64,000 nucleotides of DNA from Parvibaculum sedimenti (GCF_009184905.1 NZ_WESC01000002.1:186001-250000); one strand, 5' to 3'. Positions 38,754-48,048 are shown, numbered from the stretch's first letter. Notes: generated by a model not told the origin, from the letters alone. Numbers and translations: made by a program.

Positions 38754-39626
38754 ATGATAACCTCGGGTGTGCATTTCCGGAAGATGAACGGGCTCGGCAA
38801 CGACTTCGTCGTGCTGGATGTCCGCTCGCATCCGCTTGCCCTTTCAGATGACGCCACCCGCGCCATTGCCGACCGCGACAAGGGCATCGGCTGCGACCAG
38901 CTCATCACCATCGAAAATCCCCGCGCCGGTGGCGACGCCTATATGGGCATCCGCAATGCCGACGGCTCGACGGTCGGCGCCTGCGGCAATGCAAGCCGCT
39001 GCATCGGACGCCTGATCCTCGACGAGACGGGCAAGAGCGAAGTGCGCCTCGAAACCCCCTCCGGCATCATCGTCTGCTCCGACGCGGGCGATGGCCGCAT
39101 CACCGTCGACATGGGCGAGCCGCGCCTGAAGTGGGACGAGATCCCGCTTTCGGAAGAATTCGCCGATACGCGCCAGATCGAGCTTGAGGTCGGGCCGCTC
39201 GGCAATCCGGTCATGCATTCGCCTGCCGTGGTCAGCATGGGCAATCCGCATGCGATCTTCTTCGTGAAGGACGCAGACGCGATCGACCTCGGCAAGATCG
39301 GCCCCATGCTCGAGTATCACCCGCTCTTTCCCGAGCGCGCCAATATCTCGGTCGCGCAGGTGCTGTCGCCGACGCATATCAAGCTCAAGGTCTGGGAGCG
39401 CGGTACGGGCCTGACGCGCGCCTGCGGCACTGCCGCCTGCGCCACGGGCGTCGCCGCCGTGCGTCGCCACCTCGCCGAGCGCAAGGTGACGATCACGCTG
39501 CCGGGCGGCGATCTCGATATCGAATGGCGCGAGGCGGACAACCATGTCTACATGACCGGCCCGATCGAATTCGAATTCGACGGCGACCTCGATCCGCGCC
39601 TTCTCGCCGGAGGCGTCGTCGCATGA
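38754..39626 (+). CDS. dapF: Diaminopimelate epimerase
   Basis: PLP-independent epimerase converting LL- to meso-diaminopimelate for lysine and peptidoglycan; 290 residues. Seen: FRKMNGLGNDFVVLD, the first catalytic cysteine in GACGNASRC and the second in TRACGTAACATG, the thiol pair expected of DapF. Start 38754 matches the family; the frame upstream lies opposite the deacetylase gene. Its stop overlaps the mtaB ATG (ATGA), starting the dapF-mtaB-ftsY-yciB operon. Confidence 0.96.
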   Translation: MITSGVHFRKMNGLGNDFVVLDVRSHPLALSDDATRAIADRDKGIGCDQLITIENPRAGGDAYMGIRNADGSTVGACGNASRCIGRLILDETGKSEVRLETPSGIIVCSDAGDGRITVDMGEPRLKWDEIPLSEEFADTRQIELEVGPLGNPVMHSPAVVSMGNPHAIFFVKDADAIDLGKIGPMLEYHPLFPERANISVAQVLSPTHIKLKVWERGTGLTRACGTAACATGVAAVRRHLAERKVTITLPGGDLDIEWREADNHVYMTGPIEFEFDGDLDPRLLAGGVVA

Positions 39627-40903
39627 CCCGCACACCGGACAAGAAGACCCCTGAGATCGTCACCTTCGGCTGCCGCCTCAACACCTATGAGTCCGAGGTG
39701 ATGAAAGGCCATGCGGAAAAGGCGGGCCTCGAAGGCGCGATCATCTTCAATACCTGCGCGGTAACGAACGAAGCCGTGCGCCAGGCCCGGCAGGCGATCC
39801 GCAAGGCGCGGCGCGAAAGCCCCGATGCCCGCATCATCGTCACCGGTTGCGCGGCGCAGGTGAACCCGCATGAATTCGCCGCCATGGCGGAAGTCGATCT
39901 CGTTCTCGGCAATGACGAGAAGATGCAGGCCGAAAGCTGGCAACCCGCCCGCGCGCTACACGCCAATGAGCGTGTGCGCGTCAACGACATCATGTCGGTG
40001 AAGGAAACGGCCGGCCATCTCGTGCAGGGCTTCGAGGGCCGCGCCCGCGCCTTCGTGCAGGTACAGAACGGTTGCGACCATCGCTGCACCTTCTGCATCA
40101 TCCCTTATGGCCGCGGAAATTCGCGCAGCGTGCCTGCCGGCGAAGTCGTGGCGCAGGTTCGCGCACTGGTCGAAAGCGGTTACCGCGAAGTCGTGCTCAC
40201 CGGCGTCGACATCACCTCTTATGGCGCGGACCTTCCGGGCAGCCCGAGCCTCGGCAATCTTGCGCGGCGCATCCTGAAGCTCGTGCCGGAACTCGAACGC
40301 CTGCGCCTTTCCTCCATCGATTCGATTGAAGCCGATGACGAGCTCATGCGCCTCATCGCCGAGGAAGAACGGCTGATGCCGCATCTCCATCTCTCGCTTC
40401 AGGCGGGCGACGACATGATCCTGAAGCGCATGAAGCGCCGCCATCTTCGCGCGGATTCGATCCGCTTTTGCGAGGAAGCGCGCCGCCTGCGTCCCGATAT
40501 CGTGTTCGGCGCGGACTTCATCGCTGGCTTCCCGACCGAAACGGACGAAATGTTCGAGAACACGCTGCGCCTCGTCGACGAATGCGGCCTCACCTGGCTT
40601 CATGTCTTCCCCTTCTCTCCGCGTCCCGGCACACCCGCCGCACGCATGCCGCAGCTCGACCGCGGCCTCATCAAGGCGCGCGCCGAACGGCTGCGTCTCA
40701 AGGGCACCGAGCGCGTTCGCCTGCACCTCGAAGCGGGCCTCGGCCTGACGCGCCCCGTTCTGATGGAAAGCGAGACACTCGGCCGTACACATCAATTCAC
40801 GCCCGTGCGACTGACCGACGCCAGCGTCCGCCCCGGCGAAATTCTCGACGTCCGCCTCGCCTCCCATGACGGCGCCTCCTTCCAGGGTCTCAGGGCGGCA
40901 TGA
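39623..40903 (+). CDS. mtaB: tRNA t6A37 methylthiotransferase MtaB
   Basis: Radical-SAM enzyme adding a methylthio group to t6A37 of tRNA; 426 residues. An N-terminal UPF0004 domain (about 10-105) carries Cys in TFGCRLNTYE, NTCAVTN and VTGCAAQ; the radical-SAM core begins at QNGCDHRCTFCIIPYGRG with the CxxxCxxC cluster; and a C-terminal TRAM-like region ends near HDGASFQGL. ATGA overlaps at both ends couple it to dapF and ftsY. Confidence 0.94.
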   Translation: MTRTPDKKTPEIVTFGCRLNTYESEVMKGHAEKAGLEGAIIFNTCAVTNEAVRQARQAIRKARRESPDARIIVTGCAAQVNPHEFAAMAEVDLVLGNDEKMQAESWQPARALHANERVRVNDIMSVKETAGHLVQGFEGRARAFVQVQNGCDHRCTFCIIPYGRGNSRSVPAGEVVAQVRALVESGYREVVLTGVDITSYGADLPGSPSLGNLARRILKLVPELERLRLSSIDSIEADDELMRLIAEEERLMPHLHLSLQAGDDMILKRMKRRHLRADSIRFCEEARRLRPDIVFGADFIAGFPTETDEMFENTLRLVDECGLTWLHVFPFSPRPGTPAARMPQLDRGLIKARAERLRLKGTERVRLHLEAGLGLTRPVLMESETLGRTHQFTPVRLTDASVRPGEILDVRLASHDGASFQGLRAA

Positions 40904-41853
40904 GCGAGACCGGTACACCAGAGGAACAGCAGAAAAAGAAGTCCTTCTTCCAACGGATGAAGGACGGGCTTTCGCGCTCGACCCGCACCATCTCCGACGG
41001 TATCACCGGCATCTTCATCAGGAAGAAGCTCGACCGGGCGACGCTCGACGAACTGGAAGAGCTTCTGATCGCTGCCGATCTCGGCATCGACACGGCGGCC
41101 AGCGTGGCGGATGCCGTCGGCAAGGACCGCTACGACAAGGAAGTGACGCCGGAGGAAATCCGCGGCATCGTTGCCAGCGAAATCTCCAAGGTGCTCGCGC
41201 CCGTCGCCAAACCATTTGCCATCGACGCGGAGAAGAAGCCCTTCGTCGTGCTGATGGTCGGCGTCAACGGCGCCGGCAAGACGACGACGGCGGCAAAGAT
41301 CGCGGCCAAGGCCAAGCGCGACGGCAAGAGCGTGATGCTGGCGGCGGGCGATACGTTCCGCGCAGCAGCGGTCGAGCAGCTCAAGGTCTGGGGCGAACGC
41401 ATCGGCGTGCCTGTGGTGACCACGAAAGTCGGCGGCGACGCGGCAGGCCTTGCCTATGAGGCGCTCGCTCGCGCGAAGGAGGAAAAAACCGACCTCCTCC
41501 TGATCGATACGGCGGGCCGCCTTCAGAACAAGGCCGACCTCATGGCCGAGCTTGAGAAGATCGTGCGCGTGTTGAAGAAGCTCGATCCGGAAGCACCCCA
41601 CGCGACGCTTCTGGTGCTCGACGCGACGACCGGTCAGAACGCCGTCAATCAGGTCGAAATCTTCGGCAAGATCGCCAATGTGACCGGCCTTGTGATGACC
41701 AAGCTCGATGGTACGGCGAGAGGCGGCATTCTCGTCGCCATCGCCCAGCGCTTCGGCATGCCGGTGCATCTCATCGGCATCGGCGAGGGTATCGACGATC
41801 TGCAACCCTTCGACGCGGACACATTCGCCCGCGCGATCACGGGAGCGAATTGA
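40900..41853 (+). CDS. ftsY: Signal recognition particle receptor FtsY
   Basis: SRP receptor GTPase at the inner membrane; 317 residues. The acidic A domain is minimal (about 20 residues before the N domain). Seen: GVNGAGKTT (121-129) as G1, DTFRAAAVEQLK, DTAGRLQNK and TKLDGTARGG. It overlaps the mtaB stop by four bases and is followed by yciB after 2 bases. Partner of Ffh encoded at 34993-36546. Confidence 0.96.
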   Translation: MSETGTPEEQQKKKSFFQRMKDGLSRSTRTISDGITGIFIRKKLDRATLDELEELLIAADLGIDTAASVADAVGKDRYDKEVTPEEIRGIVASEISKVLAPVAKPFAIDAEKKPFVVLMVGVNGAGKTTTAAKIAAKAKRDGKSVMLAAGDTFRAAAVEQLKVWGERIGVPVVTTKVGGDAAGLAYEALARAKEEKTDLLLIDTAGRLQNKADLMAELEKIVRVLKKLDPEAPHATLLVLDATTGQNAVNQVEIFGKIANVTGLVMTKLDGTARGGILVAIAQRFGMPVHLIGIGEGIDDLQPFDADTFARAITGAN

Positions 41854-41855
41854 AT

Positions 41856-42482
41856 ATGAGCGAGGCACAAGAAAGCCAAGGCCCCACTGCAGCACAATGG
41901 CTTCGCATGGGGCTCGAGCTCGGACCGCTCGTCGTCTTCTTTCTGGTGAACGCGAAGGGCCACCTCATCTTCGGCGGCGAGCCCAGTCACAATATTTTCT
42001 ATGCGACCGGCGTCTTCATGGTCGTCACGGTGATCTCGCTCGCCGTGTCCTACTGGAAATTCCGCCGGGTGCCGACCATGCCGCTCGTCACGGGCGTTTT
42101 CGTCGTCGTCTTCGGCACGCTGACGCTGGTGCTTCAGAACGATGTCTTCATCAAACTGAAGCCGACGCTGGTGAACTCGCTCTTTGCGGCGGCCCTTCTC
42201 GGCGCGGCTGCCACGGGCCGCCCGTTGATGAAGCAGCTTTTCGACGCCGCCTTCGACCTGACCGACGAAGGCTGGATGATCCTGACCCGGCGCTGGGGCT
42301 GGTTCTTCCTCTTCCTCGCGCTCGTCAACGAAGCGGTGTGGCGAAGCTTCAGCACCGATTTCTGGGTCAGCTTCAAGCTCTTCGGCATCATGCCACTGAC
42401 CATCGTCTTCGGCATGGCGCAGATGCCCGTGCTGACGAAATACGCCACCAAAGAAGCGTCGGACGCTCCCAGCGCCGACTAA
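41856..42482 (+). CDS. yciB: Inner-membrane septation protein A (YciB/IspZ)
   Basis: Polytopic inner-membrane protein of the YciB/IspZ family, linked to cell-envelope synthesis and septation; 208 residues with five or six hydrophobic helices. Seen: LELGPLVVFFLVNAK, IFYATGVFMVVTVISLAVSY, RVPTMPLVTGVFVVVFGTLT, and the family stretch FIKLKPTLVNSLFA with WMILTRRWGWFFLF. The ATG at 41856 lies just past the ftsY stop; an in-frame TTG two codons earlier is unlikely. Last gene of its operon. Confidence 0.92.
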   Translation: MSEAQESQGPTAAQWLRMGLELGPLVVFFLVNAKGHLIFGGEPSHNIFYATGVFMVVTVISLAVSYWKFRRVPTMPLVTGVFVVVFGTLTLVLQNDVFIKLKPTLVNSLFAAALLGAAATGRPLMKQLFDAAFDLTDEGWMILTRRWGWFFLFLALVNEAVWRSFSTDFWVSFKLFGIMPLTIVFGMAQMPVLTKYATKEASDAPSAD

Positions 42483-42485
42483 GCC

Positions 42486-44150
42486 TCAAGCTCCGTGATG
42501 AATCTCGCGGTCCTTCGTTTCCGGCAGGAACAACACGCCGACGACGAAGCAGACACCGGCGATGACGATCGGATACCAGAGCCCGCTATAGATATTGCCG
42601 GTCGCCGCGATCATCGCGAAGGCGACGGGCGGCATGAAACCGCCAAACCAGCCATTGCCGATGTGATAGGGCAGCGAGAGCGACGAATAGCGGATGCGGG
42701 CCGGGAAAAGCTCGACCAGCATCGCCGCGATAGGCCCATAGGTCAGCGCCGCGAAGATGACGAGCACACCGATCAGCAGCACGACCATCGGCGCGTTGAT
42801 CTCCAGCGGATCGGCCTTGTCGGGATAGCGCGCCTGGGAGAGCGCCGCCGTCAGCGCCGCTTCGAATGCGATAGCCTTTTCCTTCGCGCCCGCCACCTTC
42901 GCATCATAAGAGGCGACCAGAGCGCCGCCGACATGAATCCGGGCAGTGGAGCCTGCCGGCAGGCTCAAATTCGAATAGGGCACGCCGCGCTTCACCAGCG
43001 CACTTTTCGCTACGTCGCATGACGAAGTGAAGGCCGATGTTCCGACCGGATTGAACTGGAGCGAGCATTCCGCCGGATCGGCGCTGACCGTCACCGGAGC
43101 CGTCTCCTGAGCGCGTTCGAGCGCCGGATTGGCGAAATGCGTGATGCCGTGGAAGATCGGCATATATGTCAAGGCGGCGAGCAGACAACCCGCCATGATG
43201 ATCGGCTTGCGGCCGATCCTGTCCGAGAACCAGCCGTAAATGACGAAGAAGGGTGTGCCTATCACGAGGCCGCCCGCAACGAGCAGGTTCGCCGTTTGCG
43301 GCTCGACCTTCAGAACCTGCGTGAGAAAGATGAGCGCATAGAACTGGCCAGTGTACCAGACCACGGCCTCACCCATCGAAAGCCCGAAAAGCGCCAGCAA
43401 CACGATCTTGAGGTTCGACCATTTGGCGAAGCTTTCGCGCAGCGGCGTCTTTGACCCCTTGCCCTCCTCCTGCATGCGCTTGAAGACCGGCGACTCGTCA
43501 AGCTGCAAGCGGATCCAGACCGACACGCCGAGCAGCAGAGATGAGAGCAGGAAAGGCAAACGCCAGCCCCAGGTTTCGAAAGCCTCGGTCGACATCAGCG
43601 AACGGCAGGCCAGAATGACGAGCAGCGAAAGGAAAAGCCCCGCCGTGGCCGTCATCTGGATCCATGACGTATAGGCGCCGCGACGCTTCGCTGGGACATG
43701 TTCGGCAACATAGGTTGCCGCGCCGCCATATTCGCCACCAATCGCGAGACCCTGAAGCATGCGCAGGAGGACGAGGAGCAGCGGCGCGAGGAGGCCGACC
43801 GAGGAATAGGTGGGGAGCAGGCCAACCAGGAAGGTCGCCGCACCCATGACGAGGATCGTGACGAGAAATGTGTGCTTGCGGCCGACAATGTCGCCCAGCC
43901 GCCCGAAAACGAGCGCACCGAAAGGACGCACCGCAAAACCCGCCGCAAAAACGAGCAGCGCAAAGATGAACGCAGCCGTCTCGTTGACGCCCGCAAAAAA
44001 CTGCTTCGAGAAAATGGCGGCAAGAGCGCCATAAACGAAGAAGTCGTACCACTCGAACATCGTGCCGAGCGACGAGGCGAAGATCACCTTGCGCTCTTCC
44101 GTCGTCATGCCCTGCGCACGCGGGCGGCGCACCTTTACATTCGTTGCCAC
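42486..44150 (-). CDS. MFS transporter, metabolite:H+ symporter (MHS) family
   Basis: Twelve-helix major-facilitator permease; 554 residues. Seen: FEWYDFFVYGALAAIF in helix 1, GRLGDIVGRKHTF as the MFS signature loop, GEYGGAATYVAEHVP, and the second signature SDRIGRKPII. A polar insertion of about 95 residues (roughly 335-430) lies between helices 8 and 9, probably outside the cell, with two cysteines that could pair. Substrate is likely a carboxylate or betaine-like compound (inference). GTG start: GGAGGGGGG precedes 44150; an upstream TTG at 44168 is in frame. Confidence 0.87.
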   Translation of the reverse strand: MATNVKVRRPRAQGMTTEERKVIFASSLGTMFEWYDFFVYGALAAIFSKQFFAGVNETAAFIFALLVFAAGFAVRPFGALVFGRLGDIVGRKHTFLVTILVMGAATFLVGLLPTYSSVGLLAPLLLVLLRMLQGLAIGGEYGGAATYVAEHVPAKRRGAYTSWIQMTATAGLFLSLLVILACRSLMSTEAFETWGWRLPFLLSSLLLGVSVWIRLQLDESPVFKRMQEEGKGSKTPLRESFAKWSNLKIVLLALFGLSMGEAVVWYTGQFYALIFLTQVLKVEPQTANLLVAGGLVIGTPFFVIYGWFSDRIGRKPIIMAGCLLAALTYMPIFHGITHFANPALERAQETAPVTVSADPAECSLQFNPVGTSAFTSSCDVAKSALVKRGVPYSNLSLPAGSTARIHVGGALVASYDAKVAGAKEKAIAFEAALTAALSQARYPDKADPLEINAPMVVLLIGVLVIFAALTYGPIAAMLVELFPARIRYSSLSLPYHIGNGWFGGFMPPVAFAMIAATGNIYSGLWYPIVIAGVCFVVGVLFLPETKDREIHHGA

Positions 44151-44270
44151 TATTCTCCCCCCCTCCAATGCCCGTCGCGGCGGGCACGGTCTTCATCAGG
44201 CCTCCAACCTCCCCGGAGAATGCCGCGAGCGGAGCAATTTCACCAGAGGCAAAGGCCGCCGCTTCCGCAT

Positions 44271-44897
44271 TCAGCGGAACGGAAATGAATTAGCCAGCTC
44301 GCCCTCCGGATTTGAAAAAGGCGCGATGACCACCTGATCCATCACGGACCGGAACTGCTTCAGCGCCCAATAGGCGCTCGGAAAGGCAAGTTGATCCCAG
44401 GGAATCTCGTCCCAGGAGAAGAGCGCGACCTCAAGGCTCTCCGGCCCGGCGGAAAATTCGGGGCTGGCAAGCTCGGCCCGGTACATCATCTGCACCTGCG
44501 CAATACGGGGAATATTGTAGATCGCCAGAAGGTCGCGAATGCGTATTTCAGCGTTCGCCTCTTCCCTCGCCTCACGCCGCGCGCCCTCATCGGTCGTTTC
44601 GCCGTGTTCCATGAAACCGGCAGGCAGCGTCCAATAGCCTTTGCGCGGTTCTATCGCGCGGCGGCACAGCAGAAACCTGTCGCCATGGGTGACGACCGCG
44701 CCCACGACTATTTTGGGATTGTCGTAGTGGATGAACCCGCAGCGATCGCAAATGTCGCGCGGCATGCTGTCCCCGGTCGGGACTCGGTTCGTGAAAAGAA
44801 GATCATGTTCCGACCCCGGCTCTCTATGCTTCATCGCACCAGGTCTTTGAGGCCTCGGTCTGTCCATCGAACCACTGTTATTTTCAGAATTACTCAT
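44271..44897 (-). CDS. Nudix hydrolase with half zinc-ribbon
   Basis: Nudix-fold pyrophosphohydrolase; 208 residues. The Nudix box runs from about 94 to 116 (GFMEHGETTDEGARREAREE), with all key acids. Before it, CDRCGFIHYDNPKIVVGAVV carries one CxxC pair (Cys50, Cys53) of the zinc ribbon seen in NudC-like relatives; the first pair expected upstream is absent. The first 44 residues are polar and poorly conserved-looking, so a start at 44867 or 44834, or at Met45 (44765), is possible. Substrate unknown (nucleoside diphosphate derivatives are usual). Confidence 0.85.
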   Translation of the reverse strand: MSNSENNSGSMDRPRPQRPGAMKHREPGSEHDLLFTNRVPTGDSMPRDICDRCGFIHYDNPKIVVGAVVTHGDRFLLCRRAIEPRKGYWTLPAGFMEHGETTDEGARREAREEANAEIRIRDLLAIYNIPRIAQVQMMYRAELASPEFSAGPESLEVALFSWDEIPWDQLAFPSAYWALKQFRSVMDQVVIAPFSNPEGELANSFPFR

Positions 44898-45218
44898 TTC
44901 ATCATCTCGTTGATCCGCTCACGGAGGTAGGCCGTATGAATGGTCGAAATCACTGTTATAGACATGCGTTATGCGGAAATTACCAATTCGCGCACTTATT
45001 CCGCCGCCTGACGGCACACTGGCGATTTCTTGCTGCTTGAATCCCTTGCACAGCAGGACCGTCAGGTGCATATGAAGATATTCCGCGTCCGTGATCGAGC
45101 GAAACTCGCTCGCTCCCGTTAGACTTCTACAGTAGCGAAAAGCGGCGTGGTCACTCTAATTGCGACTGGAACCCAGTACAGTAATCGGTTGCAGCGCAAA
45201 AATTCGGAGGTTCTAGAA
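44898..45218. other. Divergent intergenic region, Nudix gene to marR
   Basis: 321 non-coding bases. A palindrome CGAGCGA-aac-TCGCTCG (45096-45112) lies about 107 bases before the marR start and could be an operator or a small hairpin. The 45150-45200 stretch is AT-richer and probably holds the marR promoter. No ORF or RNA gene is convincing. Confidence 0.45.
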
Positions 45219-45767
45219 ATGGCAGCCAGAAAGTCGGCGGGGGGATACGATCTCGAAAACTCCCTTAGTCATCTGTTGCGGCGTGCTCAGCAATTCGCGT
45301 ACGACCAGTTCGTTCAGCAGATGGGTAATGGCTCCATTACGCCGCGCCAGTTCATCGTGCTCTTTGCGGTCAACGAGGAAGAAGGTCTGAGCCAGACCGA
45401 TCTCGTCAATCGCACGGGTATCGATCGGTCGACTCTGGCGGACATGATCAGCCGCATGATCAAAAACGGCCTTCTCGCCCGCAAGCGCACGGCGGAAGAT
45501 GCCCGCGCCAATGCTGTCCGCCTCACTGCCGCCGGCCGCCGCGCGCTCACGACCGCGCTGCCCCGCGCGCTCGCCGCGGAAAAGGCACTGCTCGACCTTC
45601 TGCCGAAGACCGTGCAGGCCGAGCTGCTGAAGGGCCTTGGCCATCTCGCCAGCGCCGTCACGGAAATGAAGTCTGCCGAGCCCGAGCGCGTGAAAGCGCC
45701 GCGCCGCGCAGCCGCAGCCAAGCGACCGGCCGCCAAGCGCGCGCCTGCGAAGCGCAAGGCATCCTGA
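45219..45767 (+). CDS. MarR-family regulator with Lys/Arg/Ala tail
   Basis: Winged-helix regulator of the MarR family; 182 residues. Seen: the first helices GYDLENSLSHLLRRAQQFAYDQ, the wHTH (about 55-100) with GLSQTDLVNRTGIDRSTLADMI, and the wing RKRTAEDARANAVRLTAAG. After about residue 150 comes a 30-residue basic tail (PRRAAAAKRPAAKRAPAKRK) that would strengthen nonspecific DNA binding. CGGAGG precedes the ATG by nine bases. Converges on ccmG; effector unknown. Confidence 0.86.
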   Translation: MAARKSAGGYDLENSLSHLLRRAQQFAYDQFVQQMGNGSITPRQFIVLFAVNEEEGLSQTDLVNRTGIDRSTLADMISRMIKNGLLARKRTAEDARANAVRLTAAGRRALTTALPRALAAEKALLDLLPKTVQAELLKGLGHLASAVTEMKSAEPERVKAPRRAAAAKRPAAKRAPAKRKAS

Positions 45768-45796
45768 ACTCTCTCCGGCGCTCGGGGATGACGCTG

Positions 45797-46330
45797 TTAT
45801 TCGGCGGCCCTGAGCGCCGGGAGAATTCTCTCCTCGACGATTTCAGGTGTGAGCGGACCAACCTGCTTATAGGCAATGCGTCCTTTGCCATCGACAATGT
45901 ATGTCTCCGGCACGCCATAAACGCCCCAGTCAATCGACACACGGCCCGCAGTATCCGCACCGACGCGATCGAAGGGGTCTCCCAATTCGCGCAGGAAACG
46001 CCGGGCGGGCTCGGCACCATCCTTGTAATTGATCCCATAAATGGGAACGCCCGCCCGCGCCTTCAGGGCGACGATCACAGGATGCTCCTCGCGGCAGGGC
46101 ACGCACCATGACGCGAAGACGTTGACGATGACGGGCTTGCCAAGCCCGAAATCCGCTGTGGCGATGCCTGGCCTGTCGAGACCATCGACGGGCTGAAGCG
46201 AGAACTCAGGCACGGCGCGTCCGATCAGCGCCGACGGCAGGCGCGAGGGATCGCCGCGAAAGATGGCCATCAGGAAAAAGCCAGCCAGTACGACGAAGAT
46301 GCCCGCCGGGATCAGCGCGGTGAGCTTCAT
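45797..46330 (-). CDS. ccmG: Cytochrome c biogenesis thiol-disulfide protein CcmG/DsbE
   Basis: Membrane-anchored periplasmic thioredoxin-like reductant of apocytochrome c; 177 residues. An N-terminal helix (about 5-23) is followed by the thioredoxin fold with WCVPC (Cys76, Cys79), NVFASWCVPCREEHP, and the cis-Pro region GVYGVPETYIVDGKG typical of DsbE. Last gene of ccmABCDG; 13 bases after ccmD. Confidence 0.95.
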   Translation of the reverse strand: MKLTALIPAGIFVVLAGFFLMAIFRGDPSRLPSALIGRAVPEFSLQPVDGLDRPGIATADFGLGKPVIVNVFASWCVPCREEHPVIVALKARAGVPIYGINYKDGAEPARRFLRELGDPFDRVGADTAGRVSIDWGVYGVPETYIVDGKGRIAYKQVGPLTPEIVEERILPALRAAE

Positions 46331-46343
46331 GCTTCCACTCTCT

Positions 46344-46541
46344 TCATACTTCAGGGTTCGCATTGCGTGCGGGCGCGCGCGGACGCGCAGCCTTTCCCGC
46401 CTCGAGTTCACGCGCAAGTTTTCGCTGTGTGCGGAAGTCGGCAACGCTCTGTAGCGCAAGTCCGATCATGACGATGGCGGCAAGCCCATAGGCTGGCCAG
46501 ATGAATGCGGCATAGCCGCCCATGTCGAAAAATGCGGCCAT
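46344..46541 (-). CDS. ccmD: Haem exporter protein CcmD
   Basis: Small membrane protein of the CcmABCD haem-handling complex; 65 residues. One transmembrane helix (AAFIWPAYGLAAIVMIGL, about 11-28) is followed by a cytoplasmic basic region RTQRKLARELE, the family pattern. Starts 2 bases after the ccmC stop. Short and easily missed, but its position between ccmC and ccmG is decisive. Confidence 0.88.
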   Translation of the reverse strand: MAAFFDMGGYAAFIWPAYGLAAIVMIGLALQSVADFRTQRKLARELEAGKAARPRAPARNANPEV

Positions 46542-46543
46542 GC

Positions 46544-47299
46544 TCAACGCCCCGTCCGCGCGAGGCGCAACACGCGTACGCGGCGGCGGAGAATTTCCGT
46601 ACGCATACGCAGCAAAAGCAGCGTCACGAAAAAGAGGGTGAAGCCCAGCGCCATGATGAGAAGCGGCATGAGCATCGAAGTCGCGATGGCCGGACCGCCG
46701 ATGCGGAATACGCTCGCAGGCTGATGCAGCGTGTTCCACCACACCACCGAGTAATGGATGATCGGCACGTTGATCGAACCGACAAGCGCCAGCACGGCGG
46801 CGGCGCGGCCTGCGCGAACGGGCTCTTCAATCGTCGCCCAGAGCGCCATGTAGCCCAGATAGAGGAAGAAGAGGATCAGCATCGAGGTGAGTCGCGCGTC
46901 CCAGACCCACCATGTTCCCCACATCGGACGGCCCCAGAGCGAGCCTGTGACCAGCGCAAGAAAGGTGAAGGCCGCGCCGATGGGCGCCGCCGACTTCGCC
47001 GCGATGTCAGCCAATGGATGGCGGAAAACAAGCGCCACGGCGGACGACCCCGCCATCACCATGTAGCCGAACATGGCAAGCCACGCCGACGGCACATGGA
47101 TGTACATGATCCGCACCGTCTCGCCCTGCTGATAGTCGGCGGGCGAGTCAAAGAGCGAAAGATAAAGCCCGGCGGCGAGCAGCAGCGCCGTCACGACGAC
47201 ACAAAAGGGCAAAAGCCGGTCCGACAGCGCCATGAAGCGCGCCGGATTGGCGAAAGCCTGAAATCTCTGGGATGCGGTCAGTTCTGACATGCCCGCCAT
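46544..47299 (-). CDS. ccmC: Haem transporter subunit CcmC
   Basis: Six-helix inner-membrane protein that loads haem onto CcmE; 251 residues. Seen: the tryptophan-rich WWD motif GTWWVWDARLTS in a periplasmic loop, and flanking haem-ligand histidines in YIHVPSAW and IIHYSVVWWNTLHQP. The ATG at 47299 follows AGGACAG. Lies 71 bases after ccmB and 2 bases before ccmD. Confidence 0.95.
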   Translation of the reverse strand: MAGMSELTASQRFQAFANPARFMALSDRLLPFCVVVTALLLAAGLYLSLFDSPADYQQGETVRIMYIHVPSAWLAMFGYMVMAGSSAVALVFRHPLADIAAKSAAPIGAAFTFLALVTGSLWGRPMWGTWWVWDARLTSMLILFFLYLGYMALWATIEEPVRAGRAAAVLALVGSINVPIIHYSVVWWNTLHQPASVFRIGGPAIATSMLMPLLIMALGFTLFFVTLLLLRMRTEILRRRVRVLRLARTGR

Positions 47300-47370
47300 T
47301 TAGCTGTCCTCCGGCCTGAAGGGCAAGGGAGAGAGCGGGTCATTTTGCCACGCCTTTTCCATGAACGCCC

Positions 47371-48048
47371 TCACCTCAGATTGGCGCGGAGCGCCGCCGC
47401 AGCAGCCACCGGCCCGAGCACCAGGCTCACCAGCGCCACCGCTCCCAGCAGCAACAGACTTTGCCCGCCCGCCCCCGGAACCGCCGAAACCCCGCCGCCG
47501 CCCGCCGCCCCGACACCGAAAATCAGGACCGGAATATAGAACGGGATCACCAGAAGCGAAGCGAGAAGCCCGCCCCGGCGAACGCTGACCGTCAACGCCG
47601 CACCAATGGCTCCGAGAAAGCTCAGGGCAGGCGTGCCGATCAGCATGGCCAGCACAAGCGGCCCGAAGGCCGCCGTATCGAGATTGAGCAGAAGGCCGAG
47701 AAGCGGCGCAGCGACCACCAGGGGAAGCCCGGTGGTGAGCCAATGGCTCAATGCCTTGGCCGCCGCCACAAGTTCCAGCGGCATCGCGCCCGTCATCAAC
47801 AAGTCGAGCGAACCATCCTCGAAATCGGCCTGAAAGAGCCGGTCGAGCGTCAACAGCGCCGACAGAAGAAGCGCCACCCAGAGCATGCCGGGCGCGATGT
47901 TGCCGAGAAGCTTCAGGTTCGGACCGATACCGAGCGGCACGATGGCCGTGACGGTGAGAAAGAAGAAGACCGCCATACCCGCCCCGCCGCCGACGCGGAT
48001 CGCGAGCTTCGTATCGCGGAAAACGAGCGTCTTGAAGGCGCGGATCAT
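47371..48048 (-). CDS. ccmB: Haem exporter permease CcmB
   Basis: Permease of the CcmAB ABC transporter that frees CcmE from CcmC; 225 residues, six helices. Seen: FRDTKLAIRVGGGAGMAVFFFLTV, WVALLLSALLTLDRLFQADFEDG, a family hallmark, and LLVIPFYIPVLIFG. The start overlaps the ccmA stop by four bases. Confidence 0.94.
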   Translation of the reverse strand: MIRAFKTLVFRDTKLAIRVGGGAGMAVFFFLTVTAIVPLGIGPNLKLLGNIAPGMLWVALLLSALLTLDRLFQADFEDGSLDLLMTGAMPLELVAAAKALSHWLTTGLPLVVAAPLLGLLLNLDTAAFGPLVLAMLIGTPALSFLGAIGAALTVSVRRGGLLASLLVIPFYIPVLIFGVGAAGGGGVSAVPGAGGQSLLLLGAVALVSLVLGPVAAAAALRANLR

